Shown here: positions 23,701 through 35,637 of the stretch, piece by piece
Position numbering within the stretch: the first letter of the stretch is position 1
Layout: every line of letters starts with the position of its first letter
Source of the DNA: Rhynchospora pubera
Lineage: Eukaryota > Streptophyta > Magnoliopsida > Poales > Cyperaceae
Length of the DNA stretch: 64,000 bases
Reading direction: 5' to 3'
Assembly (NCBI GenBank): GCA_028095005.1
Contig: CM051459.1
Span: 115,231,431-115,295,430, forward strand
Notes under the pieces: model-generated
The model's input: the letters and a program-made list of their open reading frames with translations, nothing else
What the model was told of the DNA's origin: nothing
The model's database searches: none
Program-made: the position numbers and the translations under genes

Positions 23701-26492
23701 TGTTGCCTCTGTACATGAGGAACTGATGTATTATGATGTCAGCTTATATTTGAGGGTAAAATTGTCATTGAGCAAGGGTATTTTGGGTGGTTTCTTTTCT
23801 GTATTATTTAAACAAGGACTAATAAGATAAGATTCAAATCTAGCTGTCTTGTCTTGTTTGATCAAAATATGGAGTAATGGGATGCATGGAATGAGCACAA
23901 GGTGACTAGCATTTCTCTTGCTTTATTTTTCTACCTTGAAAACTAATTTTGGTTATGTATTCTTTATTGTTGCAGGGGGAACCACCTAATATGGTACAGC
24001 AACATGATGTAACTGTAAGACAGAACATCAAATGCTCCAAAAATGGAAGTTCAGATAACAGATCTAACTCTGCAACTTCTAATTCTACCATACAACAACA
24101 GGTTGTACAGGGGGAACCAGCAAATATGGTACAGCAACATGATGTAACTCAGTTACATCAACAACAGATTGAGGCTCCTCCTGAATGTCCTGGTTCTAGT
24201 TCAGCATTTCATGTAGTTAGGAAATCTCAGCAATCAAGTTCGATAGCAACCTCTTTTATGGCGGAAGAAACTCCAGCCAACCTGGCAAGTAATTTATTGA
24301 CTTATACCAGTATTGACTAGTAATCAAGTTCGATAGCAACCTCTTATATGCCTCTTATTATCGCATACTATTACAGTATCGACTAGTAATGAGCTCTGCT
24401 TGTCTGGTTTGGAATTGGAATGAATAAAAATGAAAAAAAAAGAAAAAGAAGTAATGCTATATATAATAAGAAGAAAAAAAATGCTACAAATATTTCACAT
24501 TATATATATGAGGTAGACTATATATAATGCTATGCCTGATGAAACATCCTTTCAGGCGAATTTGGTTGAGTATTAATTTATAACTTTTTCATTAATTATA
24601 TTTTTTTCAGGAGGAACTTACTTATTGTGATGACATGCTTTTAGAGCCTGCGGAGAGAGAATCCAACACTGATTTTACAAGTGCCTATGTTTCCATGCCA
24701 GATTTTGGCGTTTCTCCTCTCAGCAGGCCTGATGTTCTCCGAGGCTCTAGTAATGACCTTGAAATCCCATCTTTTACTCAAGAAATGTTTCCTAATGGGC
24801 TTAACCTTGACCCTATTGTAAATGAGCTTATTAGAATAAATCATATGGACAGAAATCTCACAAAGAAGCATGCAGAGAAGGTACAGTTCTCTCTCCTATA
24901 TTGATAAACTCCCAAAGGAAAAAATAATCATTATTTTCTTCCGTTTATTACGACCCAGATGACCTTCATTTTTTTTTTTTTGTTATGATATAGCAGAAAT
25001 CAAGGCTCAAATCACAATGGGAGGGGGAGATTCAAAGCTTTAAGAGAAAGTACCATGAATTAAATAAGGAAGAGGATGCAACCTTTAGGAAACATACAAA
25101 GTTTCTGCAAGGTCTAACCAGCAAGGTTGAAGGTAGTCAAACAGTGGAAAAGGAACTGAAAGCATTCGAAATGGCCGCAGAATCAGATACGCCGTATCGA
25201 GGTATGGTTCTGTTGTAACCTTTATAATTTTAACGCAATACCAGCTTCAAGTGCTACTAGTAATGGACCTGATTGGTTGGTGTGGTAAGGATGGTATTTA
25301 GATAAAGTTATTGGCCAAAGCTTCATGCATGGTTTCACTGACCCATTTTGGTGACGGTAGTCTAATTAACGCTAATCAATCCCCCAAAAAAAGAAGAAGA
25401 AATAAATATAATCTTGTTAGATACTACTTGCACTATAGAAAAAATTTTATTTATTTAATTTTCATAATAACATCAGATTGGAATAAAATACTGTATTCTC
25501 CAGAAAACTCACCAATTCCATCAGCATGTGGGTCTGAACCGGCATTTATGAACTCTTCATCCTTTGGGCTTAGCACTTGCATGCCTCCTCTCCAGAACAC
25601 TCAGGCGGCATCTATCATAATAAATCAGGCACCATCTGTCCAGACTATTTTGGCTCCACCTCTCACAAGCAGCAGAGGCCCAGCTGTCTCATCTGGTCTG
25701 GCTTCTACTCCCATCTCAACTTCTCCAGCATTACATGTGTCTAACGAGGATGTAGAAATATCTGCTAATTTGGGCCCAAATTGTGTCTCCACTAATCAGC
25801 TGCCCTACGTCTGGCCTAGTCAAACCTCGAGAATCCCAGCCAATCTGGCTCCTGCATGTGTCTCAACTGTTCATGGTGTAGACGCCCTTGCCAGCTTGGA
25901 CCCACATATGTCACAAGTCTGGATTCTACCAACCCAAGGCACTCCAAGCTTACCTGTCTTAAATAATCAGGACCTGCTCAACCGCGACACTCTGGGGATG
26001 TCTCCATCAACCAGTTCGGCCCCATCTGTCCAGAAGACACGGGCACGAGTTGTTGTCACTGCACGAGATCCACCCATCCAGGTTCCACATTTCCAAGCTG
26101 ATATGTCTGCACCTCTCTTGACCCGCGCAACCAGACCTACCTCAAGAAGTCGGGTCCTGCCAGTTGTATCTGGCATGACCCACCCTGTTTCCAATATGGG
26201 GGCCGCAACTATATATCCTATTCATCCCACACATCTACATAGCAGCAGGTTCCCATCTGTCCTCAGGAATCAGGCCCCACTGGTTCATACTGCATCTCTC
26301 TTGGCCCGTCCATCTGGATCTCAGCATGCCTTCAGTTCTCCACGTATGCTACGTGCCCCTTCTCCCTATATTCTCCATCGACGGCCCCACTTGTTGCTGA
26401 GCAGACCTCGAGCACCTCAAGCACCGCCGTCAGATATATTTTATAATGTGCCCAACTTTCATGGTTGGATCTTGGACCTCCATCAGTTTTAA
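17763..26492 (+). CDS. MOM1-like chromatin silencing protein, one in-frame TGA
   Basis: I assemble 15 coding exons with consistent phases: 17763-17827, 18549-18730, 18863-18999, 19633-19923, 20226-20366, 20661-20909, 21548-21679, 21782-22196, 22313-22473, 22670-22756, 22845-23582, 23976-24284, 24611-24880, 24994-25201, 25477-26492. They total 4401 bases, about 1466 codons. Order: PHD-like Cys/His region (CVVC ... CHSRYHLHC ... CVDC); chromo-like segment (ESIWDIRKG, YLVKYKNLAHWHNCW); second chromo-like segment (WLVKWKGLGYEHATWE); a SNF2-like part without Walker A (PFLILSANEALSLWE, WETVIVDQYE); LLKP; NSVANMFLNHVL; charged coiled-coil-like exon 11; Pro/Ser-rich tail. This order matches plant MOM1-like proteins, which act in transcriptional silencing without helicase activity. 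Codon 145 is TGA (19681-19683), so the gene is either newly broken or read from a downstream ATG (19693). Intron 12 seems to use a GC donor. Confidence 0.82.
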
Positions 26493-27228
26493 GGTCGCAA
26501 GGTCCAATTCCATACTGATTCTAATCTCTACCGGTGACTATTCTGATTGCAGTAATAGATGATGGTTGATGCACTCATGATGTGGAAGTGGCCTTTAGAA
26601 GCTTTAAATTCTAGTTAGCTTTGTTTTTTTGGTTTCATGAGGAAAAGCATGCCTCTCTTGTACAGACCATGTTATAGACTTAAAATACCGACACTAGTGT
26701 TTAGCTAGAAGCAGGAGACTTAAAAATTGTCTTGTACAGATCAAGTTAACTGTAAGATATTTTACGGCCTTCTATATGTGAAGGTAACATATGCAACAAA
26801 AAAGAATCAGGCCCCTTCCACTCTTCCCCCTTTTTTTTTTGGTCTTATAAATTACTGAATAGCACCTTTTATAATGGACAAAATGATTTAAACAACAAAA
26901 CGTGTCGGTTGCAAGCAACTAGGTGTAAACAAATAGTGACATAAACATTCATTTTCTGTGTGTTTACAAGGAATGTTACAACTATTACAACTCGCCTCAG
27001 TTGCTACCACGGATTTTATGCACCCTCCACAGGCCCACACGAATTTTGATGTGTTAGAAAGTATAAATGATGCAGATATTTTATTTTATGTTTTTGCGTT
27101 GACTATGTTTCTAATTTTATACAATAGTTTAAACCTTTGTCGCATCAATACGCTAGTTCGCACTAAAAATGAATTATGATTTATGACATATCAAAATTTC
27201 ATATTCATACGTGCTACTTGCATTCTAT
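26493..27228. other. 3' flank and intergenic, no gene recognised
   Basis: The 3' UTR of the MOM1-like gene presumably lies in the first few hundred bases. The rest is AT-rich with no credible exon. Confidence 0.4.
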
Positions 27229-27385
27229 GGGTGCGTTTGGATCGTTGGAAGAAAGAAGAAGAAGAAGGAAGAAGAAGAAAAAAAATTATAAATAATTCAA
27301 ACTCTTCACAAAGTTACACATTTCCCAATACTTCTTTCCACTTTTTTCCTTCTTCCCTTCTTTCCACACCTATCCAAACGCACCT
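27229..27385. mobile_element. Tourist-like MITE
   Basis: The termini GGGTGCGTTTGGATCGTTGG and CTATCCAAACGCACC enclose the family interior (GAAGAAGAAGG run, CAAACTCTTCACAAAGTTACAC, CTTCTTTCC). It is nearly identical in layout to 43190-43353. The flanks share CTAT words but no clean TWA duplication. Confidence 0.8.
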
Positions 27386-27554
27386 CTATGAGCCGGGTAC
27401 AACGAAAGAACACAAAAGCGAGCTACTGTGATTATGCGAGATGACAATTATAGGATCAAAGACCACATATAATCTGGGCACCAATATCAAATTATATGCA
27501 GCTTAAAGTGTAATTATACTTTCGGAGCCATAAAACACCGACATTTTGAAAAGG

Positions 27555-27720
27555 GAAAATTGGATATATCCCTACAATCTTTTCCAATTGGATATAACCC
27601 CCTCCAATCATGTGCATTAAGGATATAACTCATTTTCTATTAATTTTAATTATAATTGAACTAAAAATAAATAAGCAGCATGAAAATTTGACCAAACTAC
27701 TCTCTTCTTCCATGAACGGT
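27555..27720. mobile_element. One-ended copy of the GGATATAACCCC long-TIR element
   Basis: AATTGGATATATCCCTACAATC, then AATTGGATATAACCCCCTCC, reproduces the left arm of the element at 10420. The following CCAAACTACTCTCTTCTTCC resembles its interior. No right arm is visible within 1 kb, so this copy is truncated. Confidence 0.6.
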
Positions 27721-28354
27721 TCGCCTTCCTTTCTAAATACCTATGATCTATGATGAAAGCATAGTTGGGCCCCGTTATCTCCCTCCGACCCTCCCTCATT
27801 TTGTTTGTCTTTAATAATTTAGATATACATCTAAATACGCTCCACCACCAAAATTTCAAAGTTTTAGCACCTATTATCGACCTATTATTTTGAACAGATA
27901 TTGGGCATTGGGTGTGTAAAGTATTAAATTCGAACTATCATACCATTGAATATATGAGTAAATACTTTAATGCAACCATGATTTCGATTATTAAATTGAA
28001 GTAATTTGGAATTCTATATAATAATTTTGGAAAGTTATGTGTTGAATAGTAAAGGATTGAAAAGGGTCCTCATTTGATTATCACTCCATTCTTATTCCAT
28101 GCAGAGGACTAGTAATTTAGAAAAAAAATATAGCATCGTTAATTAAAAAAGAAGGAAGATGAAAGTTTTTGGCAATGAATATAGAAGGATGCAAGAGATA
28201 TTAATGGAAGTTTAATGGGTTGGATGTTTGAATAAGGGGAATTTTTTTCACAAACTACTTAACTTTGGTCCAACCAATTTGGGCCAACAAACTACTTAAC
28301 TTTGGTCCAACCAACTTAAGAGCTTATTCTACGTCCAAAATTCATGTTAAATAT
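27721..28354. other. Intergenic, no gene recognised
   Basis: AT-rich DNA with no exon-like stretch. AACTACTTAACTTTGGTCCA is directly repeated at about 28253 and 28290. Confidence 0.35.
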
Positions 28355-28590
28355 ATTTCCTTATTCTTATGTGTTTGGATGTGCAAGAATAAGGATCCAG
28401 ATAAGAATAAGCTCCAATTCCTCATTCTTGTGCAACCCAAACAACACAAGAATAAGGAATTTGGACTTATCCGGCCCCTTATTTTTATACTAACAAAACT
28501 ATAGAATTTGAATAAGAATAAAAAATTTTAAAATCTTGTGACAATCTTTATTCTTATACTTATCCGACCTCCATCCAAACACACCTAGTT
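28355..28590. mobile_element. Fold-back MITE
   Basis: TGTGTTTGGATGTGCAAGAATAAGG near the left and CTTATCCGACCTCCATCCAAACACAC at the right are inverted. The interior has repeated AGAATAAGG/CCTTATTCTT words. It resembles the element at 15833-16093. Exact ends are uncertain. Confidence 0.55.
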
Positions 28591-28859
28591 GCAATTTGCA
28601 TTCTTGCAACCTGTCGCTAGAACCTGGTCAGCGTGGGAAGAAAGGAAATTTGTAGCCGCCGGGGTGGCGTTTATAGCTTATCCTGTGTGAAAAAAGTATT
28701 TGTTAAAAAACTCCACCGAATTTTGCACTCAACTACACATCACAGTTTACTTTTTATAGTTAAGACTCATATATTATTTGTACATATTGACTCATAATAT
28801 AATGATCATTTTTTTATATTAATATATAAATTTGAGCTAACAAATTTTGTTAGGGATAA

Positions 28860-29115
28860 TATTGTTTCGTTATTCGTTAGTCCAATGAATATACATTATA
28901 TTGATATATGAATGTTCAAACCTATACATCGGAGCTCGAATTTTTTTTAATGGAATATAAACTAGATCCTTCAGTTGCGGCTCCGCCGCAACCTGAATTG
29001 GGTTGTCAAATTGCATTAAAAAATGTATTATGCCGCACTTGAATTTCATATTTAAAGTTCCATCATATAATAATAATTGTAGATTAACTTATGTTGTAAC
29101 ATGGTATCAGCATCA
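28860..29115 (+). mobile_element. Possible copia LTR end plus primer-binding site
   Basis: TTGTAACATGGTATCAGCATC at about 29093-29113 matches the junction often seen at the end of a plant copia 5' LTR, where TAACA is followed by TGGTATCAG. The supposed LTR to the left has no partner in the window and its start is not defined. The MITE at 29123 interrupts it. Confidence 0.35.
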
Positions 29116-29122
29116 TTGCTTA

Positions 29123-29290
29123 GGCTCCGTTTGGATGGTTGAGAATAAGATAGGAAGAAGGAAGAAGGGAAGAAATTTATTGGGAAGTGTGTAACTTTTG
29201 TGAAGAGTTTGGATGGTTAGAAATAAATTTATTGATAAAAATTATTATTCCTTATTCCTTATTCCGGGAAGAAGCCATCCAAACGGAGCC
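29123..29290. mobile_element. Tourist-like MITE with TTA target duplication
   Basis: The inverted termini GGCTCCGTTTGGATGG and CCATCCAAACGGAGCC are flanked by TTA at 29120-29122 and 29291-29293. The interior contains GGGAAGTGTGTAACTTTTGTGAAGAGTTTGG. Confidence 0.9.
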
Positions 29291-29719
29291 TTAAATAAAA
29301 TTATATCCGTTCATATGAAGAAATATAGAGCACACTACATAAATTAATATGTTGTAAAATCTTGCAAATTTGTTTAAATTTGCAAAATTTTAATTGAATT
29401 TCTATAATTTTTGCAAAACTCATCTATTGATGGCATATTACTACATAATTAACTCGTACATGTACACCTTGAAACACTTAATTCATGGTGTAATTTTATG
29501 CAAGTATTGAGCACCTCATACTAAGCTAATCATACACCTTATTGAGCAAATGGAATTCATTGTAAATCTTTACGAATTATTGGTGCTGACCTCGATTAAT
29601 TATAAATCTATGAGTAATTGGTGTTGATTAGTTGACCCTTATCTATATATAGATTTGTCTATTTTAGTATTTTATCAGCTTTTTCCTAGCTCGCAACAGT
29701 CATGTTTTATGATTTATAA
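29291..29719. other. Intergenic, no gene recognised
   Basis: AT-rich text without exon-like content between two Tourist-like MITEs. Confidence 0.35.
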
Positions 29720-29867
29720 GGCTCCGTTTGGATGGTGTGGGAATAAGAAGAATAAGGGAAGAAGTATTGCGAAGTGTGTAACTTTATGAAGAGTTTGTAT
29801 AATTTATAATAAATTTAGAAGTAGGAAGAAGCAATTTTTTTATTCCTAAACTCATTCAAAGACAGCC
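29720..29867. mobile_element. Tourist-like MITE with TAA target duplication
   Basis: The left terminus GGCTCCGTTTGGATGG and the degraded right terminus (CATTCAAAGACAGCC) are flanked by TAA at 29717-29719 and 29868-29870. The interior is in family order, with GCGAAGTGTGTAACTTTATGAAGAG. Confidence 0.8.
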
Positions 29868-31330
29868 TAAGAACATTTTAATTTAAGGGCTACAAATAGA
29901 AACTCAAATTTTAAAAAAAATTGTGCATGTATTATGTATCGCCACCCCACTTTATCTATTTGGGAACCAAAAAACAGATATTCTTCTTTTCCTTAATTTT
30001 CTATTTCTTCCTATTCTTTCCTCCGACCTAGTCGGTAGGAAAGTGGGACTATGGGAGTACTATCTTCTGAGATAACAGAGTAAAAGATGACAAAGGAAAG
30101 CTGAAAAGGATGAGAGGGACAGAAGAATCAGTAAAAGGCAGCGATGTATTCGAGGGAAATTTGAAACAACTTGGAATTCATTAAATTTATCTTGAACCTT
30201 CAGTACATTCCAATGGCCACAGGTGCAGCATATAACTTTTACGATGCACCATGCGCACATACAAAAGTACAATATAATGTGCTGCATCAATGCAGAGCAC
30301 ATGGTGCAGCTCGTGATGTTGCGAGTCAATATTAGACTAATTTTCGACATAAGGACGCATATTTTCAAGCACAAAAAAAATTCACATAGAATCTAAAAAT
30401 GAAGCATATGGACAGGGACTACAACTTTTTTTGACTGTAAACAAAGGCAACATACACTCATTACTGAGATAGCGCACAACTTTTATGTGTGAACCATGTG
30501 TAACATCTAGTTTATAATTAAATGCAGTTCACAAATGAGAAGCAATCCAGATCGTTTAAAGATGAATCGACGGTTCATATTAAAAGGCTCACTGTTCATT
30601 TCCCATTCAGGATATATAGGTTTTTTCAATACCATACACACCAGTAATTAATACATAATCATATTTATAATATAAATAATAACCATAAGAGTCAACAATA
30701 TAACTATTTTTATATTTTTATGAAATCAAATATGACATGAAAAATATAAATATTTGAATTAAAAGAGAAAAACAAAGACATTACACTCCGTTCACTCCAT
30801 TGTCTCCACTCTCCACATAAATCCGCCGATAATCCTATCCGTGCAGACTGTGCTTGTATCCGTATAAAATATTCGAGATATTGTAAAGTAGAAGAACGTA
30901 GAAAACTGAAGTACACAAAATCATCCAGAAGAAACAAGGACAGAGATCATGCAATATGCCCGCAGTGAAATGACTTAGCAGTTCATCATAACAACCGTCC
31001 AATCAATTTAGATGGTTAAAATTTATGGTCCGTACGGATCCGATATTAATCACGAAGCATTCATTATTGATCGGACGGTTGGAATTCTTAATTTCAGAGT
31101 GACGTATTGCAGAGGATATCAATTCGAATTTGATCTCCACCTGTCCGTTCAGTGATGCTCGTCTCTTTCTTTCCCTGGCGTCCGCGTCTTTGACTTTCGG
31201 TGTCTCCAATTCTCACGGAGACTGGAGCGGAGGGACCTACTTCAACTGCTCCATAATTCTACAAAACTAATATAAAAAAGAGATCCTTCATAACGAAATC
31301 AGATTTAATTTAACATAAAGTTCGTATGCT
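29868..31330. other. Intergenic, no gene recognised
   Basis: No convincing exon was found on either strand. The right part (31000-31330) is the likely promoter of the reductase gene. CGGACGGTTGG near 31074 is a word also seen in TE-like patches at 57745 and 61575. Confidence 0.35.
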
Positions 31331-31810
31331 ATTTACTTCGCCTGTATCCGCCTCTCGTCTCGTCTTCTCCTGCTCTTTCTCTTCCTCTTCCTCTTCCTCC
31401 ATTAAGGTTAGTTCTAGTTTTCTTTTATCTACTTTTGTACTATCAGTTGTTGTTCTGATGTAATTGGAATGGAAAATTGCAAAGTAATCCATTGATTTCT
31501 TCGAGTTCAATAAGCTACGACTAGGATGAACTGGTAGTGAGATTGTAACTGAAGTTTGATTAATTGAAGGGACAAATAAGTCAATCAATCAATCACCATC
31601 AGTACCTAGAATTCTTTGGTTTCGAGTTAATTCCAGATCCTTCATATTTTGATTAAGAAAAATAACTAATGAGCTTTATAATTTCAATGTTAGGAGAAAT
31701 TTGATCATATCATAATGCACCTTTCAGTGATATGGTGCATTATGGTCACTTCTGTGAATTTAATGATTTATGAGAAATTTGCATCCTGATAATATGTAAT
31801 TTCTTTTCAG

Positions 31811-34777
31811 ATGGCACGTTCAGCGCTTGATGAAATGACCACATCAGGTGCCTTTAATCGTACTCCTTCCACCTTCAGAAATTTAATCTCGAAAGACAAG
31901 GCGTCTCAGTTTCCAGCTGAATCAGGAAGATACCACCTCTATATATCTTATGCTTGCCCCTGGGCTTCTAGATGCTTATCTTTTTTGAAGCTCAAAGGTC
32001 TCGACAGTGCCATTAGTTACACGGTAACTGATCTTCTTTGCAAATTTTTCAGTGTCTTTAGTGCAGTTCTATTAATTTGGCTTTTAGATTTGACCTCATG
32101 ATCAATTTTGTACCTTACATTAAGGAAGGGGGTATCAGAGGACCTCTCTACTTTGGTACCGAAATTAGCATGTTAGGGAAATCCTAGGTGAGGTGGTGCT
32201 GAACAAACACAACAATTGATTTAGCTAATAAATCTCTGTTTATTTACTTATTACAGTCAGTAAAGCCGATATGGGAAAGGACAAAGGAGGGAGAAGACCA
32301 TTTTGGGTGGGTTTTCTCAACCCCTGGCACAGAAGAACCGGCTGCAGATCCAGATCCTCTTAATGGGGCCAGAACTGCTAGAGAACTATATGAGATAGCT
32401 AGCTCAGCTTATACTGGGAAATACACTGTTCCAGTAAGTGCTCTAATTAATCATTCAAATTAAGGGGGCTATACATATCAGGTTTGGATCAAGATTTTCT
32501 TTTTTTATTTAGTTATTTTCTTTTTATAAGAAAATTGATTCAGGGCCTGAAAAAGGCTGGGTTGGTAATTTGGTCGAATAATTTTTAATCTTTTTATTTT
32601 AATTTTATTTCACTTTTTTTTTTTTTAATTGTATAATTCAACTCAGGGTCCTGTTGAAAGGTCGGTATTTGTGGATAAGATGTTGACTAACTATCCTAAT
32701 GGATAGAGATTGAGATTGCAATTTTATTAAATTAAGAATACATTTTGCCCTGACTATGACCTCCTGGGTGAAAATCCAAATAAGACCAGACCAGCACTTA
32801 CATTAGACCAGAAAATGATAATGGCCGGTATTTGCTTGCAATGTACCTGTCGTGTAGCAAGAATGAGTCATTTGTATTTGTTCACATGTGACATTTGGGT
32901 CTGAAGAACAATTATAAGATGTTGTTTGTTAATGTTTTGGGCAAACTATTGGGATTTTCTTTTTGTAGGTTCTGTGGGACAAGAAATTGAAAACAATTGT
33001 AAACAATGAGAGTGCAGAGATAATTCAGATGTTCAACACAGAATTTAATGATCTGGCTGAGAAACCTGACTTAGATCTGTACCCTGTCCATTTACGACCT
33101 GCTATAGATGAGGTCAACGAGTGGGTATACGACTCTATAAATAATGGTGTTTACAAGTGTGGTTTTGCCAAGAAACAAGGGCCTTATGATGAGGTACTTA
33201 CCGTATACGCTTTTTGTTTACCCACTTATTTACCAGCTGTATACAATTATTGGTTCCCACCAGGAAAGCTAATTATTTCAAATGGGGTTACTTGGGACCT
33301 ACTTTTCAATCATAACTCAGGGAAAGTCAGTAACTTGAGCCAAGTCATTTTAGAGAATTTGTTTTTATGGCTTTCCTATATAAAACTTAACTTATGAAGG
33401 CATACAGGTTAGCTTCAGTGAAGAACACCAAACAATAAACAATGTTTCAATATGTTTCTAAATTCCTTTTCCCAAATTGCCCCCGCAATTTAAATATGAT
33501 TGAAAATGCACACAAATGTGAATACAGTTGTGTCATATGCATCACCTGTTGAATATCTATATCCCACAATTTTTATTGATAATTTTGTTGGCTTGTGAAA
33601 ACTTTTAAAAGTTCAAAGGAATAGAATTTTGAGAAGTTTACCTAATAGTACAACAGAGAAGTTTATCACTTAGCTTGCTGAAAGGACTGAGTATTATAAC
33701 AAGTCACTCTCCTGTTGTGTTTGAATCTGAAATTAAAAAATGATGTCCTGTTTTCAAGTCGAGTATAAGAGAAGAGGGACAAGTCGAAATATACACACTT
33801 GAATATATAGTTGATTGATGGTGTAACCAACTGAACCCATTAAAATTTTTGACCTTTCAAAAATAATCTTAAAATCTTTCATATAGCTGGGTTCTACAAA
33901 AATGTTGCTTTCCATGCATTTTGTACAGGCTGTGGAGAAGTTATATCAGGCCTTAGACAAATGTGAAGAGATATTAAGCAAGCAAAGGTACATATGTGGT
34001 GACACACTCACTGAGGCAGATATACGGCTCTTTGTCACTCTGATTAGGTTTGATGAGGTACAACTTATATTTGTTATTATTATTATTTTTTTTTGTTTCT
34101 TTTACTTTGACAGTTAATCACATCCAAATACTCTAGCACATTTGTAAAGGGCATTGTTGTACTTCATTTTTGCATTCAGCAACCAAAAAGTTATTTTGTT
34201 CTTTTATGCAAGTAACACCAGGTATTTGGATTGGCAATCTGTCCATTCCATTAAACTTTGACAATACTGCCCCTGAACAAAATCAAGCTAAGAATATTAT
34301 ACATGGCAGTTATCTTTAGTTTGCATTAACCAGCTTTGGAGTGATTCAATCAATCTAACTAAAATAACTCAAAATAGAAAATCTAAACAATCATGTTGGC
34401 AAGCAACCTTTCATAGATGCTTTTAAGATGTAATTGGCTGTGGTATAATTTACAACCTTTGTATTACATTATTATTTATTAACTAAGTACTATACAGGAT
34501 ATTGATTATTTTTAATTAACAAAAATACTACTTTTGTTTCTAGGTATATGCGGTTCACTTCAAATGTAACAAGAAACTCTTGCGTGAGTACCCAAATTTA
34601 TACAACTATACAAAAGACATATATCAGATCCCTGGCATGAGTAGCACAGTTAATATGGATCATATAAAGAAGCATTACTATGGCAACCATCCCTCCATAA
34701 ATCCATTTGGAATTATCCCTGCTGGGCCTAATATTGACTATACATCACCTCATGACAGAGAAAGGTTCAGTTCCTAA
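31811..34777 (+). CDS. Glutathionyl-hydroquinone reductase (xi-class GST)
   Basis: Five exons with GT-AG introns and phase-0 junctions: 31811-32023, 32257-32433, 32969-33193, 33929-34057, 34544-34777, giving about 325 residues, the usual family size. The catalytic signature CPWA is present as YACPWASR, with the cysteine at about residue 49. Other family landmarks are KPIWERTKEGEDHFGWVF, VLWDKKLKTIVNNES, the GVYKCGFAKKQ segment, GDTLTEADIRLFVTLIRFD of the C-terminal GST fold, and HFKCNKK. The enzyme class reduces glutathionyl-hydroquinones to hydroquinones, using glutathione and forming GSSG. The ATG follows an AG acceptor directly, so there is a leader intron; a donor at about 31408 (AAG|GTTAGT) is the likely start. 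No targeting peptide is obvious, so a cytosolic form is likely. The gene appears intact. Confidence 0.93.
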
Positions 34778-35637
34778 AAGAGGACATGATGAGCTCATGT
34801 ATGTTGTATATTGTATCATCCAATAAAGAGTATGTCCACTCTGCATCTTGTGTTGAGTGCAACAAAATTATAGTTTTGCTTGGCTATTTTGATCTTTCAT
34901 TTCTTTTCTCTTTCATAAATGCTGTATGGAGTGGTACTTTTTTTTTTTCTGTTCTGTCGTATTCTCGTATTGAATTTTGTGATTAAATTAGGTTGGGCGT
35001 TACTTCAAATTTTGTTTTTTTTTCCCCCTATTTTAAATGACATTTGCTGGGCATGCTAGTGACGTTGTTTCAGGGAAATTGACTCGACTAGTAGACTAAA
35101 GACCAAAAGGGTCTCCATAAAATGTCCTGTAAATTTGGAATACTTGTAAGCTAATTGTTCCAGGGAAACTGAATTTCAGCTAGCATAATAACGACCAAAA
35201 GGGTAGCCATAACGAACTTAAAAATTTCTGTAATAGCGATGCGGCAACATTTTATTTATTTTTGAAAAACAAGAGAGGTGACAAACATAACTTGTATAAT
35301 ATAATATTAATATTAATAATGAGAGCGACATACAAAAGTTTGTTGTGTGGAAACAAAATTTATTTTCTTTTTATTAATTTTAACAAATATCTGCAGCAGT
35401 AATGAATTTTTCCTTTTTCAATACTACAACTGTAATTTCTTTATATTGCGTGACACATCCCTAAGATAAAAAAAAATGTACAAGATAAAAATATGCATAT
35501 ATGATGAAAGCTAAGACAAAATTGTATGCTAGCTGAATAAATTTCTCCGTCATCTATGTCACCAAACTGAGGCTTTTTCAGTTCCTTTCATGATATATCG
35601 AGCCAGACAGTTCACTTGCTTATCCATTTTGGTTATC
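34778..35637. other. Convergent 3' flanks of the reductase and RWA genes
   Basis: AATAAA at 34822-34827 is a plausible polyadenylation signal for the plus-strand gene, 45 bases after its stop. CTCGACTAG, AGACCAAAAGGGT and related words occur twice (about 35085-35115 and 35180-35205), a small local duplication. No other gene was seen. Confidence 0.5.

Noticed and set aside
35560..35634. Alternative last RWA exon ending in KGTEKASVW
   Set aside because: That reading needs a different phase from exon 14 and skips exon 15, which clearly matches the family (ISYRIFELTNVLK). In the consistent phase the last exon gives valine then stop.
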